From NCBI GenBank assembly GCA_964410015.1, contig CAYPFV010000180.1:1-5925 (forward strand): 5,925 nt of DNA. The letters run 5' to 3'. Below, piece after piece: positions 1-5,925 of this stretch (the stretch's first letter is position 1; each line of letters opens with the position of its first letter). The DNA comes from SKVR01 sp964410015. GTDB lineage: Bacteria; Bacteroidota; Bacteroidia; Bacteroidales; UBA7960. Both the position numbers and the translations under genes were made by a program. The notes below the pieces were generated by a model that did no database searches, was not told where the DNA came from, and worked only from the letters and a program-made list of their open reading frames with translations.

Positions 1-79
1 CATCATGAGCGTATCTTCGCTTGAAACGCTCAAGCTCTTCAATGTTGTTTTCCAGATGTTGCAGTTTTTCCAGATGCAT
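1..79 (-). CDS. hepT: Probable HepT-like HEPN (DUF86) toxin, N-terminal fragment cut by window edge
   Basis: Only the first 26 codons are visible, starting at an ATG at 79-77 that directly follows an in-frame TAA (82-80). The peptide is charged and helical, beginning MHLEKLQHLENNIEELERF and continuing with a KRRYAHD segment. This resembles the first helix of HepT/DUF86 proteins, where a Leu/Glu-rich helix leads into an E-x-F-K-x-x-Y stretch. HepT is a HEPN-fold ribonuclease toxin that is neutralised when its partner MntA adds AMP to a tyrosine near the catalytic R-x4-H-x-Y motif; that motif would lie near residue 100 and is outside the window. The identification therefore rests on the N-terminal resemblance plus the neighbouring nucleotidyltransferase gene upstream on the same strand. 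The 128-bp gap to that gene is wide for such pairs, which often overlap. It could instead be an unrelated coiled-coil protein. Confidence 0.62.
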   Translation of the reverse strand, partial: MHLEKLQHLENNIEELERFKRRYAHD

Positions 80-168
80 TTATTCGGTTCTCGTTTTTTT
101 TCGATGAGTGAGCTCGCTAACAGTCTGACTTTATGCTTTACATGCAGCGATTTATAATCATGCGCGTG

Positions 169-187
169 TTTGTCAAAAATTTTGTCA
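169..187. repeat. 12-bp-period double TTTGTCA motif, copy A
   Basis: The stretch TTTGTCAAAAATTTTGTCA contains two perfect TTTGTCA units (169-175 and 181-187) spaced 12 bp apart. It sits in the 128-bp gap between the mntA stop and the hepT-like start and matches copy B at 4775-4793 in 18 of 19 positions. On the minus strand a TATAAATC stretch lies 17 nt beyond the inner TTTG, so it could be part of a weak promoter for the hepT-like gene; this is inference. Confidence 0.5.
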
Positions 188-207
188 TGATTCAGTTCAG
201 ATGATCT

Positions 208-642
208 TCAATCCATAAAAAAATTTCGCTTCCCAAAGGCATGCTGATCCAGTCTCTTTTCAAACGCTTTGTTCATTTGTCTGCGGAGGTACTCTGTATC
301 AAAATAGTGTCGCATCGTGTTTTCCCGGAAATCAATCAGGGCATCTTCATCGCTGTTCTTCAAAATTTTTCCTGTACTTGCCACCTGGTGAGCCATTACC
401 GGAGATTTTTCGGGCAAACCATTGAGGGGTACTATATCAATTTTCGTTTGAAGAATTTCACCCAGTTCAGTATGGATCAGACCCAGTTCCATCAAACCAG
501 GGGGATCCTTAAAAAACAATGCAATATCTATGTCGCGATAGTTATCCCTGGTTAAGAAAGATCCGAAAACAAAAGCAAAGAGAATTTCTTCACGTTCTTG
601 CAGGTAGTGAATTATTCTCGCTTCTGTTGTTTGTTTATCCAT
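208..642 (-). CDS. mntA: MntA-type minimal nucleotidyltransferase (antitoxin of a HepT/MntA module)
   Basis: This 144-residue protein belongs to the pol-beta-like minimal nucleotidyltransferases. A predicted helix (residues 5-20) leads into a hydrophobic strand and the signature GSF (27-29), followed by DID (37-39), which supplies two metal-binding aspartates. The third acidic residue is probably D69 in the KIDIVPLN strand. After the core comes a helical tail with an RENTMRHYFDTEY segment (106-118), common in this family. Known MntA proteins use ATP to AMPylate the HEPN toxin HepT and so block its RNase activity; that role is inferred here from the fold and from the HepT-like start just downstream. 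The GS-to-DxD loop has eight residues, slightly short of the GSx10DxD form described for MntA, so a different MNT subfamily is possible. The ATG at 642-640 lies 31 bp after the epimerase stop, suggesting read-through from that gene. No clear Shine-Dalgarno sequence is seen. Confidence 0.85.
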   Translation of the reverse strand: MDKQTTEARIIHYLQEREEILFAFVFGSFLTRDNYRDIDIALFFKDPPGLMELGLIHTELGEILQTKIDIVPLNGLPEKSPVMAHQVASTGKILKNSDEDALIDFRENTMRHYFDTEYLRRQMNKAFEKRLDQHAFGKRNFFMD

Positions 643-673
643 TGGGTTTTGGATTTATGCTGGTTTTACACCG

Positions 674-1729
674 TTAATTTCCATAATACCCCCTATACCA
701 CTCAACAAATCGTTGAATACCTGCTGTTACAGGTGTGGAGGGGCGGTAGTCCAAGTCTTCTGCCAGGTCGTCGACATTGGCCCAGGTGGCGGGTACATCG
801 CCGGGCTGAATGGGCATGTAGTTTTTGGTCGCTTCCTTGCCAATGGATTTTTCGATTGCTTCAATAAAATCCATCAGTTTTACCGGACTGCTGTTGCCTA
901 TGTTGTAAACTTTGTAAGGTGCCATGGAGCAGGATGGATCGGGATCCTTGCCACTCCAGTCTGATCTTCCTTTGGGTGCATGATTAATTACTCTTACCAA
1001 TCCTTCTACAATATCATCCACGTAAGTGAAATCGCGTTGCATGTTGCCATTGTTGTAAATATCGATGGGTTTGCCTTCGATGATGGAATTGGTGAAAAGA
1101 AACAATGCCATATCGGGTCGCCCCCAGGGACCGTAAACGGTAAAAAATCGTAATCCGGTGGTGGGCAAGCCATAAAGATAACTGTAAGTATGTGCCATCA
1201 GTTCATTGCTCTTTTTACTGGCGGCATACAAGCTGATGGGATGGTCTACATTATCGTGTGTGGCAAAGGGCATGGATTCGTTCAGTCCATAAACGCTGGA
1301 ACTGCTGGCATATGCCAAATGTTTTACCTGGTTGTGCCGGCATCCTTCCAGAATGTTTATAAAGCCTACAATATTGCTGTCGATATAAGCAAAGGGGTTT
1401 TGCAGACTGTATCGAACACCAGCCTGTGCTGCGAGATGGCATACCTTGTCGAATTTTTCCTGTTCAAACAACAGGAGTATGGCATCCCGGTCTTCAAGGT
1501 TTAACTGGATAAACCTGTACAGGTTGTAATTCTCACTCCTGATAAGTTCGCCATATTTGATCTTACTTTGCACAATACCTGTTTCCTTAAGGCGGTTGTA
1601 TTTCAGGTTGACATCGTAATAATCGTTGATTGCATCCAATCCCACTACTTCTTCTCCCCTTTTTAATAGTTCCTTTGCCAGGTGAAACCCTATAAATCCC
1701 GCACTACCAGTTACAAGTATCTTTGCCAT
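674..1729 (-). CDS. NAD-dependent nucleotide-sugar epimerase, UDP-glucuronate 4-epimerase type
   Basis: This is a 351-residue extended short-chain dehydrogenase/reductase, complete and of normal family length. The N-terminal Rossmann fold has the NAD motif TGSAGFIG (7-14) and an aspartate (D32) placed to bind the adenosine ribose. HLAAQAGVRYS (98-108) is typical of UDP-glucuronate 4-epimerases. The catalytic elements are the serine-rich ASSSSVYG (141-148) and Y168-x3-K172 (YAASK). Further family marks are RFFTVYGPWGRPDMA (194-208), which helps bind the sugar nucleotide, and QRDFTYVDDI (231-240). The likely reaction is interconversion of UDP-glucuronate and UDP-galacturonate in the cytoplasm, supplying an acidic sugar for a surface polysaccharide. 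Related 4-epimerases acting on UDP-GlcNAc/GalNAc or UDP-Glc share much of this pattern, so the exact substrate is an inference. Its position 153 bp after the SLBB exporter gene, on the same strand, fits an exopolysaccharide locus. The ATG at 1729-1727 sits directly before the Rossmann strand, so the start is secure. Confidence 0.93.
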   Translation of the reverse strand: MAKILVTGSAGFIGFHLAKELLKRGEEVVGLDAINDYYDVNLKYNRLKETGIVQSKIKYGELIRSENYNLYRFIQLNLEDRDAILLLFEQEKFDKVCHLAAQAGVRYSLQNPFAYIDSNIVGFINILEGCRHNQVKHLAYASSSSVYGLNESMPFATHDNVDHPISLYAASKKSNELMAHTYSYLYGLPTTGLRFFTVYGPWGRPDMALFLFTNSIIEGKPIDIYNNGNMQRDFTYVDDIVEGLVRVINHAPKGRSDWSGKDPDPSCSMAPYKVYNIGNSSPVKLMDFIEAIEKSIGKEATKNYMPIQPGDVPATWANVDDLAEDLDYRPSTPVTAGIQRFVEWYRGYYGN

Positions 1730-1761
1730 AATTACATGATAAGGTTATTTTTCTTTATTTG

Positions 1762-1800
1762 AGAAAACCAAAAGTAATACATTATTTCCAAATTTTAAGG
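1762..1800 (-). promoter_or_regulatory. Possible Bacteroidota-type promoter of the epimerase gene
   Basis: On the minus strand, positions 1776-1769 read TACTTTTG, matching the Bacteroidota -7 consensus TAnnTTTG exactly. Transcription from it would start near 1762 and give a leader of about 33 nt before the epimerase ATG. The -33 TTTG element is not convincing: at the usual 19-20 nt spacing the bases are only CTTA or CCTT, and the nearest true TTTG (1792-1789) is only 12 nt away. This is a weak call; the gene may simply be read from the exporter gene upstream. Confidence 0.3.
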
Positions 1801-1882
1801 GGCGGATTATGTGCAGATGATATCTGTAAATATCTTTTTTTATAACGTGTTTGTGGTGTTTTGTGGATTGTAGGACGATTGA

Positions 1883-4315
1883 CTACAGTCTGTTTATGAT
1901 GGTTACAATCATCAGTGCCAGGGAGGTAAGAGAAGAGCTGATGGCAATGGTTTCCTGTAGCGTTCTTCCTTCTGTATCAGGTTTTTCTGGTACAATAATC
2001 TCTGCACCGGGTTCTACTTTTGGATAATCTTTAAATAGTAGATAGTTTCGGGTTTTGTTAACTGAACCATTGGGATATACTACAAATACTTTCCCCTTTT
2101 TGGCATTGTCTGCAAAACCTCCTGCCCTGGCGATATAGTTTCTTACGCTTCTGTTTTGCTGATAGATGGTTGAAACCGGATAAAGAAGTGCCCCGGAAAG
2201 CTTTACTGTTTGCTGTTGAGTGGGTATGTGCAATATATCACCCTCTTTTAATATCAGATCATCTATAGAATAAGGTTTTTTTAATATTTTTTCCATATCA
2301 ATGCCAATGGTATTGTTTTCATCATCTTGTTGAATCACAAATTCGTCTGTTTCCATATCCTGGAAATCCTGCTGCGATTGACCTCCAATAAATTCCTGTT
2401 TGCGGGTAAGCGATGCACCTGGTAAAAATGCCTGATCGGTAAACCCACCTGCTCTTTCCACTATATTTGAAATTCTTTCATTTCTGGAGGTGATGGGGTA
2501 AGTGCCCGGGAAAAGAACTTCGCCCTCTATTGTAATGGTTTTTTGGGGATTAAATGCCGGGGATTTTCTCACGAATATCATGTCGAAGGGATGCAATTCA
2601 AACCCCGCCCCTTCATCATCGATTAAAAGGTCCTGGTCAACTTTAAAGGTGTAGACTTCTGTGGTTTTTTCCTGCTGGGAAACGGCATCTCTGTCCGAAA
2701 TCCTTCTTGCCACTTCTACTTTTGAGAGGGATGCAGATTCTTTGAATCCGCCTGATTTTCGGATTACCTCGCCCAGGGTAATGTTTTCAGCAAAAGAGAA
2801 GCTTCCCGGTTGCCTTACTTCTCCGAAGATTCTGATGGTTTGGTTTTCTCTCAGGTCAAATACGGAGCTGATAAATACCATATCTTCTCTTTGCAAAAGA
2901 ATATCGTCGGTTGTTTGGTTCTGTATTTTTTCCAGGTCTGCTTCTCTCAAAGTGATTTCGTTTTTTTCGTTTAAGCGGTATATGGCAATGCGTTTCAGAA
3001 ATGCATCTTCCTGCAAACCTCCGGCTTCTTCAATCAGTTCGGTAAGATACATGGGTTCATCCAGTGCGTATTCTCCTTCACGGTAAACAGCACCAGAAAT
3101 GGTCACCCGGTTTTCCATTCTTTCAATGATCTCTTCTATGGTAATGCGGTCACCGTTTTTGAGCAAAAACGAATCAAACAAATCTTTTTTTACAGTAAGG
3201 ATTTTTCTTTGCCAGTCGGTTATTCTATGTACTTTCACCTGCCGGGTATAGGCTTTGGGTGCAAATCCACCGGCAAAACCTATTAAATCCTGAAATGTTT
3301 CGTTCTCTTTTATTTCATACGTAGCTGGTCTTAAAGCTGCTCCCTCAACAGATACCATCTTTGCGGCGGGATGAATAAAGATAAGGTCCTCGTCCTTCAG
3401 TCTGATATTTTGTGATATTTCTCCTTTCACAAGAAAATCGTACAGGTCTATTTCCGCTACTTTCTTATTATTTCGGATCACATCAATATTTCTGAGGGAT
3501 CCGATCTCAGCCGATCCGCCGGCATAATAGAGTGCATTGAATACTGTTGAAAAGGAAGGTAGGGTATAGGTGCCGGGATTATAAGCATCTCCGGCAATGG
3601 TTATTTTAATGCTTCGGATCTTCCCGAGTGTTACCTGGGCAAAAGTATTGGGATCGGGTCCTCTTAACCCTGAATAGATAACAGATAATTTGTTAATGAT
3701 GAGATCGGTTGCCTGTTCAATGGTGAGGCCGGCAACCTGCACGGGCCCCAGATTGTTAATGGTAATTTGCCCCTCAGGATTCACGGATTTTTGGTAGCTT
3801 TGTTCGGATGCACCCCAAATCTCTATCATGAGTTCGTCGCCCGGACCAAGGATGTAGTTTTCGGGTGTGGGGATGTTGGTGCTGGGCTCAAAAGAAAGGT
3901 CTTCTCTTTTAAAGAGATCATATCCGAAAATGTTGGAAGTGGATTCCGGTTCATCCTCTTGTTTAATGTCGTCAGGTTTAAGCACAGGTATTTCCATCCT
4001 TTCCCCGGTTGTATCTAATAAAGTGTCAGATAATGAACGATCATTTTCTTCCAGAGAATTGATTCTCTGCCTGAGTTTCAAAATCTCGCTATAAGGCATA
4101 CCCCGGTTGATTGCTTCTGCTTCCAGTTCATTTTCGCTCATTCCGCTACTTTCAGCGCGATTTAAGAAACTGCGAACCTGGCTGTCGGACAGTTCATCAA
4201 CGTTTATGTTGCTGAAATCCATTTTTTCGAGAGCACTGTCCTGAGAAAGAACTGGATGAACAAGAGCGATTACTAAAATAATAAGGAGTATAAACAAGAA
4301 AGAATTTTTTTTCAT
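1883..4315 (-). CDS. Polysaccharide export protein with Poly_export and about six SLBB domains (Wza-like)
   Basis: This 810-residue protein starts with a signal peptide: lysines, a hydrophobic core (residues 5-19) and a likely cut after VLS (22-24). There is no lipobox cysteine, unlike E. coli Wza. Residues 31-90 are a charged helical region. The Poly_export domain follows (about 150-232), opening with YILGPGDELMIEIWG. Then come about six SLBB units near 235-314, 319-394, 402-482, 492-582, 592-698 and 702-776. Each has a strand of the type V-x-I-x-G-x-V, a P-G-x-Y-like turn (for example QPGSF, FPGTY), and an AGGF/AGG/SGGF mark. The C-terminus (about 787-810) is a hydrophobic or amphipathic helix ending INRL. 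Such proteins form oligomeric channels that carry capsule or exopolysaccharide through the periplasm and outer membrane, usually with a Wzc-type co-polymerase, which is not in this window. It is much longer than Wza (about 380 residues) but typical of multi-SLBB proteins in Bacteroidota. The start follows an A-rich leader and leads directly into the signal peptide. Confidence 0.93.
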   Translation of the reverse strand: MKKNSFLFILLIILVIALVHPVLSQDSALEKMDFSNINVDELSDSQVRSFLNRAESSGMSENELEAEAINRGMPYSEILKLRQRINSLEENDRSLSDTLLDTTGERMEIPVLKPDDIKQEDEPESTSNIFGYDLFKREDLSFEPSTNIPTPENYILGPGDELMIEIWGASEQSYQKSVNPEGQITINNLGPVQVAGLTIEQATDLIINKLSVIYSGLRGPDPNTFAQVTLGKIRSIKITIAGDAYNPGTYTLPSFSTVFNALYYAGGSAEIGSLRNIDVIRNNKKVAEIDLYDFLVKGEISQNIRLKDEDLIFIHPAAKMVSVEGAALRPATYEIKENETFQDLIGFAGGFAPKAYTRQVKVHRITDWQRKILTVKKDLFDSFLLKNGDRITIEEIIERMENRVTISGAVYREGEYALDEPMYLTELIEEAGGLQEDAFLKRIAIYRLNEKNEITLREADLEKIQNQTTDDILLQREDMVFISSVFDLRENQTIRIFGEVRQPGSFSFAENITLGEVIRKSGGFKESASLSKVEVARRISDRDAVSQQEKTTEVYTFKVDQDLLIDDEGAGFELHPFDMIFVRKSPAFNPQKTITIEGEVLFPGTYPITSRNERISNIVERAGGFTDQAFLPGASLTRKQEFIGGQSQQDFQDMETDEFVIQQDDENNTIGIDMEKILKKPYSIDDLILKEGDILHIPTQQQTVKLSGALLYPVSTIYQQNRSVRNYIARAGGFADNAKKGKVFVVYPNGSVNKTRNYLLFKDYPKVEPGAEIIVPEKPDTEGRTLQETIAISSSLTSLALMIVTIINRL

Positions 4316-4556
4316 GAGTTTATTTTTAATTTTTGATGCACTGAGGGAATCCGAATCCTCCGGGAGTTTATTTTCTGGTTGATGGTATGGATTAACATGT
4401 TAATGAATAGCTCTGATTGATCAGGAAGATGAAATGGAAATCTCGTAAATGAACAGATTTTTTGAATGATCATTTTTGTTCGTATGGTCAGAAATATGTT
4501 TTGGATTTTGTGTTTACGGGTAACGCAACTATTTTATACAGCTTCGCCACCTCAGT

Positions 4557-4616
4557 TACATTGTTTAATGCTAATAAACTGATATTCAAAATCATACAAA
4601 CTAACCAAACAATGTA
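4557..4616. repeat. 60-bp element bounded by a perfect 10-bp inverted repeat
   Basis: TACATTGTTT at 4557-4566 is the exact reverse complement of AAACAATGTA at 4607-4616, separated by 40 bp. Inside the loop a smaller pair, TGAT (4580-4583) and ATCA (4591-4594), can form a nested hairpin with a 7-nt loop. In RNA this would be a two-tier stem-loop. The absence of a T-run on either side argues against a classic intrinsic terminator. Both ends are the dinucleotide TA, which would also fit a tiny insertion remnant with TA target duplication, but the element is very short for that. Function unknown. Confidence 0.6.
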
Positions 4617-4650
4617 GAAAATCCGATTTTACAACCGGTCAATTACTTTC

Positions 4651-4677
4651 TTTTTGTCGGTCTTTTTTTGACAAAAA
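4651..4677. repeat. Short inverted repeat TTTTTGTC / GACAAAAA
   Basis: TTTTTGTC (4651-4658) and GACAAAAA (4670-4677) are exact 8-bp inverted copies separated by 11 bp. The half-site resembles the TTTGTCA units at 169-187 and 4775-4793, so it may belong to the same set of sites. Low sequence complexity (runs of T and A) makes chance a real possibility. Confidence 0.45.
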
Positions 4678-4774
4678 CAGGAGGATTTTTGATATATTCT
4701 TATTGTTAAAATGAATCCTGTGAAACCATGGGTATTTTTACTTCTGGTATGATAAATCCTTACCCCTCATTGCT

Positions 4775-4793
4775 TTTGTCAAAAATCTTGTCA
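4775..4793. repeat. 12-bp-period double TTGTCA motif, copy B
   Basis: The stretch TTTGTCAAAAATCTTGTCA carries two TTGTCA units spaced 12 bp apart (4775-4781 and 4787-4793). It differs at one base from copy A at 169-187. On the minus strand each unit reads TGACAA, with a TTTG embedded in the second, which resembles a -33/-35 promoter element or a pair of operator half-sites about one helical turn apart. It lies 460 bp upstream of the exporter start. Confidence 0.5.
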
Positions 4794-4989
4794 AACGCTG
4801 GCAAAAATACATTTTTTTGTTTCAACACGATACGAATTTAAAGGGGATGGTTAAATAAAATACTTATGGCTTAATCAGCTGAAAAACTTAGACTAAAATA
4901 GGTGTTGATCGTCTTTCTATTTTTGTTTTTTGTAGGTGTTTTCTACGGTATGTTAATAATTGTAAACACGAATGATTTTTTCCACATGA

Positions 4990-5925
4990 TTATACTGGGT
5001 CTATGTTGATTTTTAACTTTACAGACTTCCAGCGGCTGTCTATGCTAAAGTCATCCAGGATTTTTCTTACCTGGTGCTTTTTTTCAACAAAACCAGCCTT
5101 TCTTTCCAATTTAACAAGGATGGTTTTGAGGAATAACGCTCTTATACGTGAAACCAGAGGATATTCGGGTCCTAAAACAAATTTGCTGTTGATTTTTTTC
5201 CTCAATTCTTTTGCCAGATAAGCAGATGCTTTGTTTAGCATTCCAGGATCGCGGTGGCTGAGTGTGATTAGTATTAACCTGAAGAAAGGGGGATAATGGA
5301 AATTTCTTCTTTCCAGAATTTCATTTCTGTACATCTCGTCGTAGTTGTTATCAATTACTTGTCTGATAATTGTATGGTATGGGTTAAAAGATTGAATAAT
5401 CACCTTACCTCTTTCATTCTTTCTTCCTGCTCTTCCACTTACCTGTAGCATCATCTGAAATGCTCTTTCATGTGCTCTGAAATCAGGCCATGTTAGCATA
5501 TTGTCAGCATTGAGTATGCCCACAATTTCCACATTTCCGAAATCCAGACCTTTGCTTACCATTTGTGTTCCCACAAGGATATCGATGCGTTTCTCCTCAA
5601 AATCACTGATAATATTGCGGTAAGCATTTTTTGACCGGGTAGTGTCGAGATCCATCCGTTTTATTTTAGCATCAGGAAAAAGTAAAGGTATTTCTTCTTC
5701 AATTTTTTCGGTGCCAAAACCTTTCAGTTTAATACCACTATACCCACAGGAAGGACACTTATCGGGGGGAGTGACTGTATAACCGCAATAATGACATTTC
5801 AGTTTATTGATTCTTTTGTGATAAACCAGACTTACATCACATTGCGTGCAATTAGGAATATAGTTGCACTGTTCGCATTCCATTCGGGGTGAAAAACCGC
5901 GGCGGTTTTGAAACAGGATGATCTG
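4990..5925 (-). CDS. priA: PriA replication-restart helicase, C-terminal part (5' end outside window)
   Basis: The frame is open to the window edge, so 311 residues of the C-terminus are visible; the internal methionine at 5883-5881 is not the start. The fragment opens with LFQNRRGFSPRMEC, the usual PriA lead into its zinc domain. Eight cysteines (fragment residues 17, 20, 26, 29, 44, 47, 57, 60) form the two zinc sites that insert into the helicase core. Helicase motif V is GTQMVSKGLDF (119-129) and motif VI is QVSGRAGR (161-168). The C-terminal domain follows with YPPF (211-214), a GPEYP turn (252-256) and the typical KINIDPV end. PriA is a 3'-to-5' DNA helicase that recognises stalled forks and D-loops and reloads the replisome. 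Full-length proteins have roughly 730-820 residues, so about 40% is shown. It is a housekeeping gene and probably not functionally tied to the polysaccharide genes downstream. Confidence 0.96.
   Translation of the reverse strand, partial: QIILFQNRRGFSPRMECEQCNYIPNCTQCDVSLVYHKRINKLKCHYCGYTVTPPDKCPSCGYSGIKLKGFGTEKIEEEIPLLFPDAKIKRMDLDTTRSKNAYRNIISDFEEKRIDILVGTQMVSKGLDFGNVEIVGILNADNMLTWPDFRAHERAFQMMLQVSGRAGRKNERGKVIIQSFNPYHTIIRQVIDNNYDEMYRNEILERRNFHYPPFFRLILITLSHRDPGMLNKASAYLAKELRKKINSKFVLGPEYPLVSRIRALFLKTILVKLERKAGFVEKKHQVRKILDDFSIDSRWKSVKLKINIDPV

Larger units (their letters stand above)
4316..4989. other. 674-bp gene-free region between priA and the exporter gene
   Basis: Stops are frequent in all frames and I find no supportable gene, tRNA or rRNA here. 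The longest tempting start on the plus strand (ATG at 4710) ends after 13 codons. What it holds is a 60-bp inverted-repeat element (4557-4616), a short inverted repeat (4651-4677) and a 12-bp-period direct repeat (4775-4793), each listed separately. It probably carries the promoter and 5' leader of the exporter gene, but I cannot find a good TTTG/TAnnTTTG pair close to the exporter start. No strong hairpin plus T-run terminator is visible after priA; the best candidate is a 4-bp GTAG/CTAC stem around 4932-4946. Confidence 0.7.

Noticed and set aside
241..555. Plus-strand open frame of 104 codons
   Set aside because: It is antisense to the well-supported nucleotidyltransferase gene and its translation has no recognisable family features.
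742..749. GGCGGTAG, identical to the core of the ops/JUMPstart element bound by RfaH in polysaccharide operons
   Set aside because: It lies on the plus strand, antisense inside the epimerase coding region, with no plus-strand gene after it. RfaH/ops control is an enterobacterial system. An 8-base match by chance is expected.
1819..1841. GATAT/ATATC stem followed by seven T residues on the plus strand, resembling an intrinsic terminator
   Set aside because: The stem is only 5 bp and all A/T-rich, and no plus-strand gene precedes it. Read on the minus strand, where the genes are, the T-run is on the wrong side.
2661..3086. Plus-strand open frame of 141 codons
   Set aside because: It lies antisense to the SLBB exporter, is serine-rich in the way typical of shadow frames, and has no recognisable motif.
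4668..4698. TTGACA and TATATT on the plus strand, resembling a sigma-70 promoter
   Set aside because: The spacing is 19 bp, this consensus is not the usual one in Bacteroidota, and only a 13-codon open frame follows before the plus strand runs antisense to priA.
4802..4809. Minus-strand TATTTTTG, matching the TAnnTTTG -7 element
   Set aside because: No TTTG element is found 17-23 nt upstream, and the exporter start is almost 490 bp away. It may be real with a weak -33, but the sequence alone does not support it.
4932..4968. Possible terminator for priA from GTAG/CTAC and GTGTTT/AAACAC repeats
   Set aside because: The stems are 4 and 6 bp with long or A/T-rich loops, and the pairings compete with one another; not strong enough to call.

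Overview
This window looks like part of a Bacteroidota chromosome. The evidence is AT-rich intergenic DNA, A-rich leaders without clear Shine-Dalgarno sequences, and a long multi-SLBB export protein of the kind seen in Bacteroidota surface-polysaccharide loci. The exact genus cannot be told from the sequence. All five recognisable genes lie on the minus strand, so transcription runs from the high coordinates to the low ones. Large open frames on the plus strand are shadows of these genes.

Read in the direction of transcription: (1) 5925-4990 is the C-terminal part of PriA, the replication-restart helicase, cut by the window edge. (2) 4989-4316 is a 674-bp gap without a gene; it holds a 10-bp inverted repeat spanning exactly 60 bp, a second short inverted repeat, and a 12-bp-period direct repeat. 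(3) 4315-1883 encodes an 810-residue secreted polysaccharide export protein with a Poly_export domain and about six SLBB domains. (4) 1729-674 encodes a 351-residue nucleotide-sugar epimerase of the UDP-glucuronate 4-epimerase type. (5) 642-208 encodes a minimal nucleotidyltransferase of the MntA antitoxin type. (6) 79-1 is the first 26 codons of what is probably its HepT (HEPN/DUF86) partner, cut by the left edge.

The export protein and the epimerase together suggest the beginning of an exopolysaccharide or capsule locus placed after the housekeeping gene priA. The epimerase would supply a uronic-acid sugar nucleotide (UDP-galacturonate), and the SLBB protein would carry finished polymer across the periplasm and outer membrane. 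No glycosyltransferase, Wzx/Wzy or Wzc homologue is visible in the window. The MntA/HepT pair is a probable toxin-antitoxin module that follows the epimerase by only 31 bp.

I see no clearly new multi-gene system. The least explained signals are non-coding: an 18/19-identical TTTGTCA-type double repeat found both in the mntA-hepT gap and in the gap upstream of the exporter, and the 60-bp inverted repeat with TA ends.
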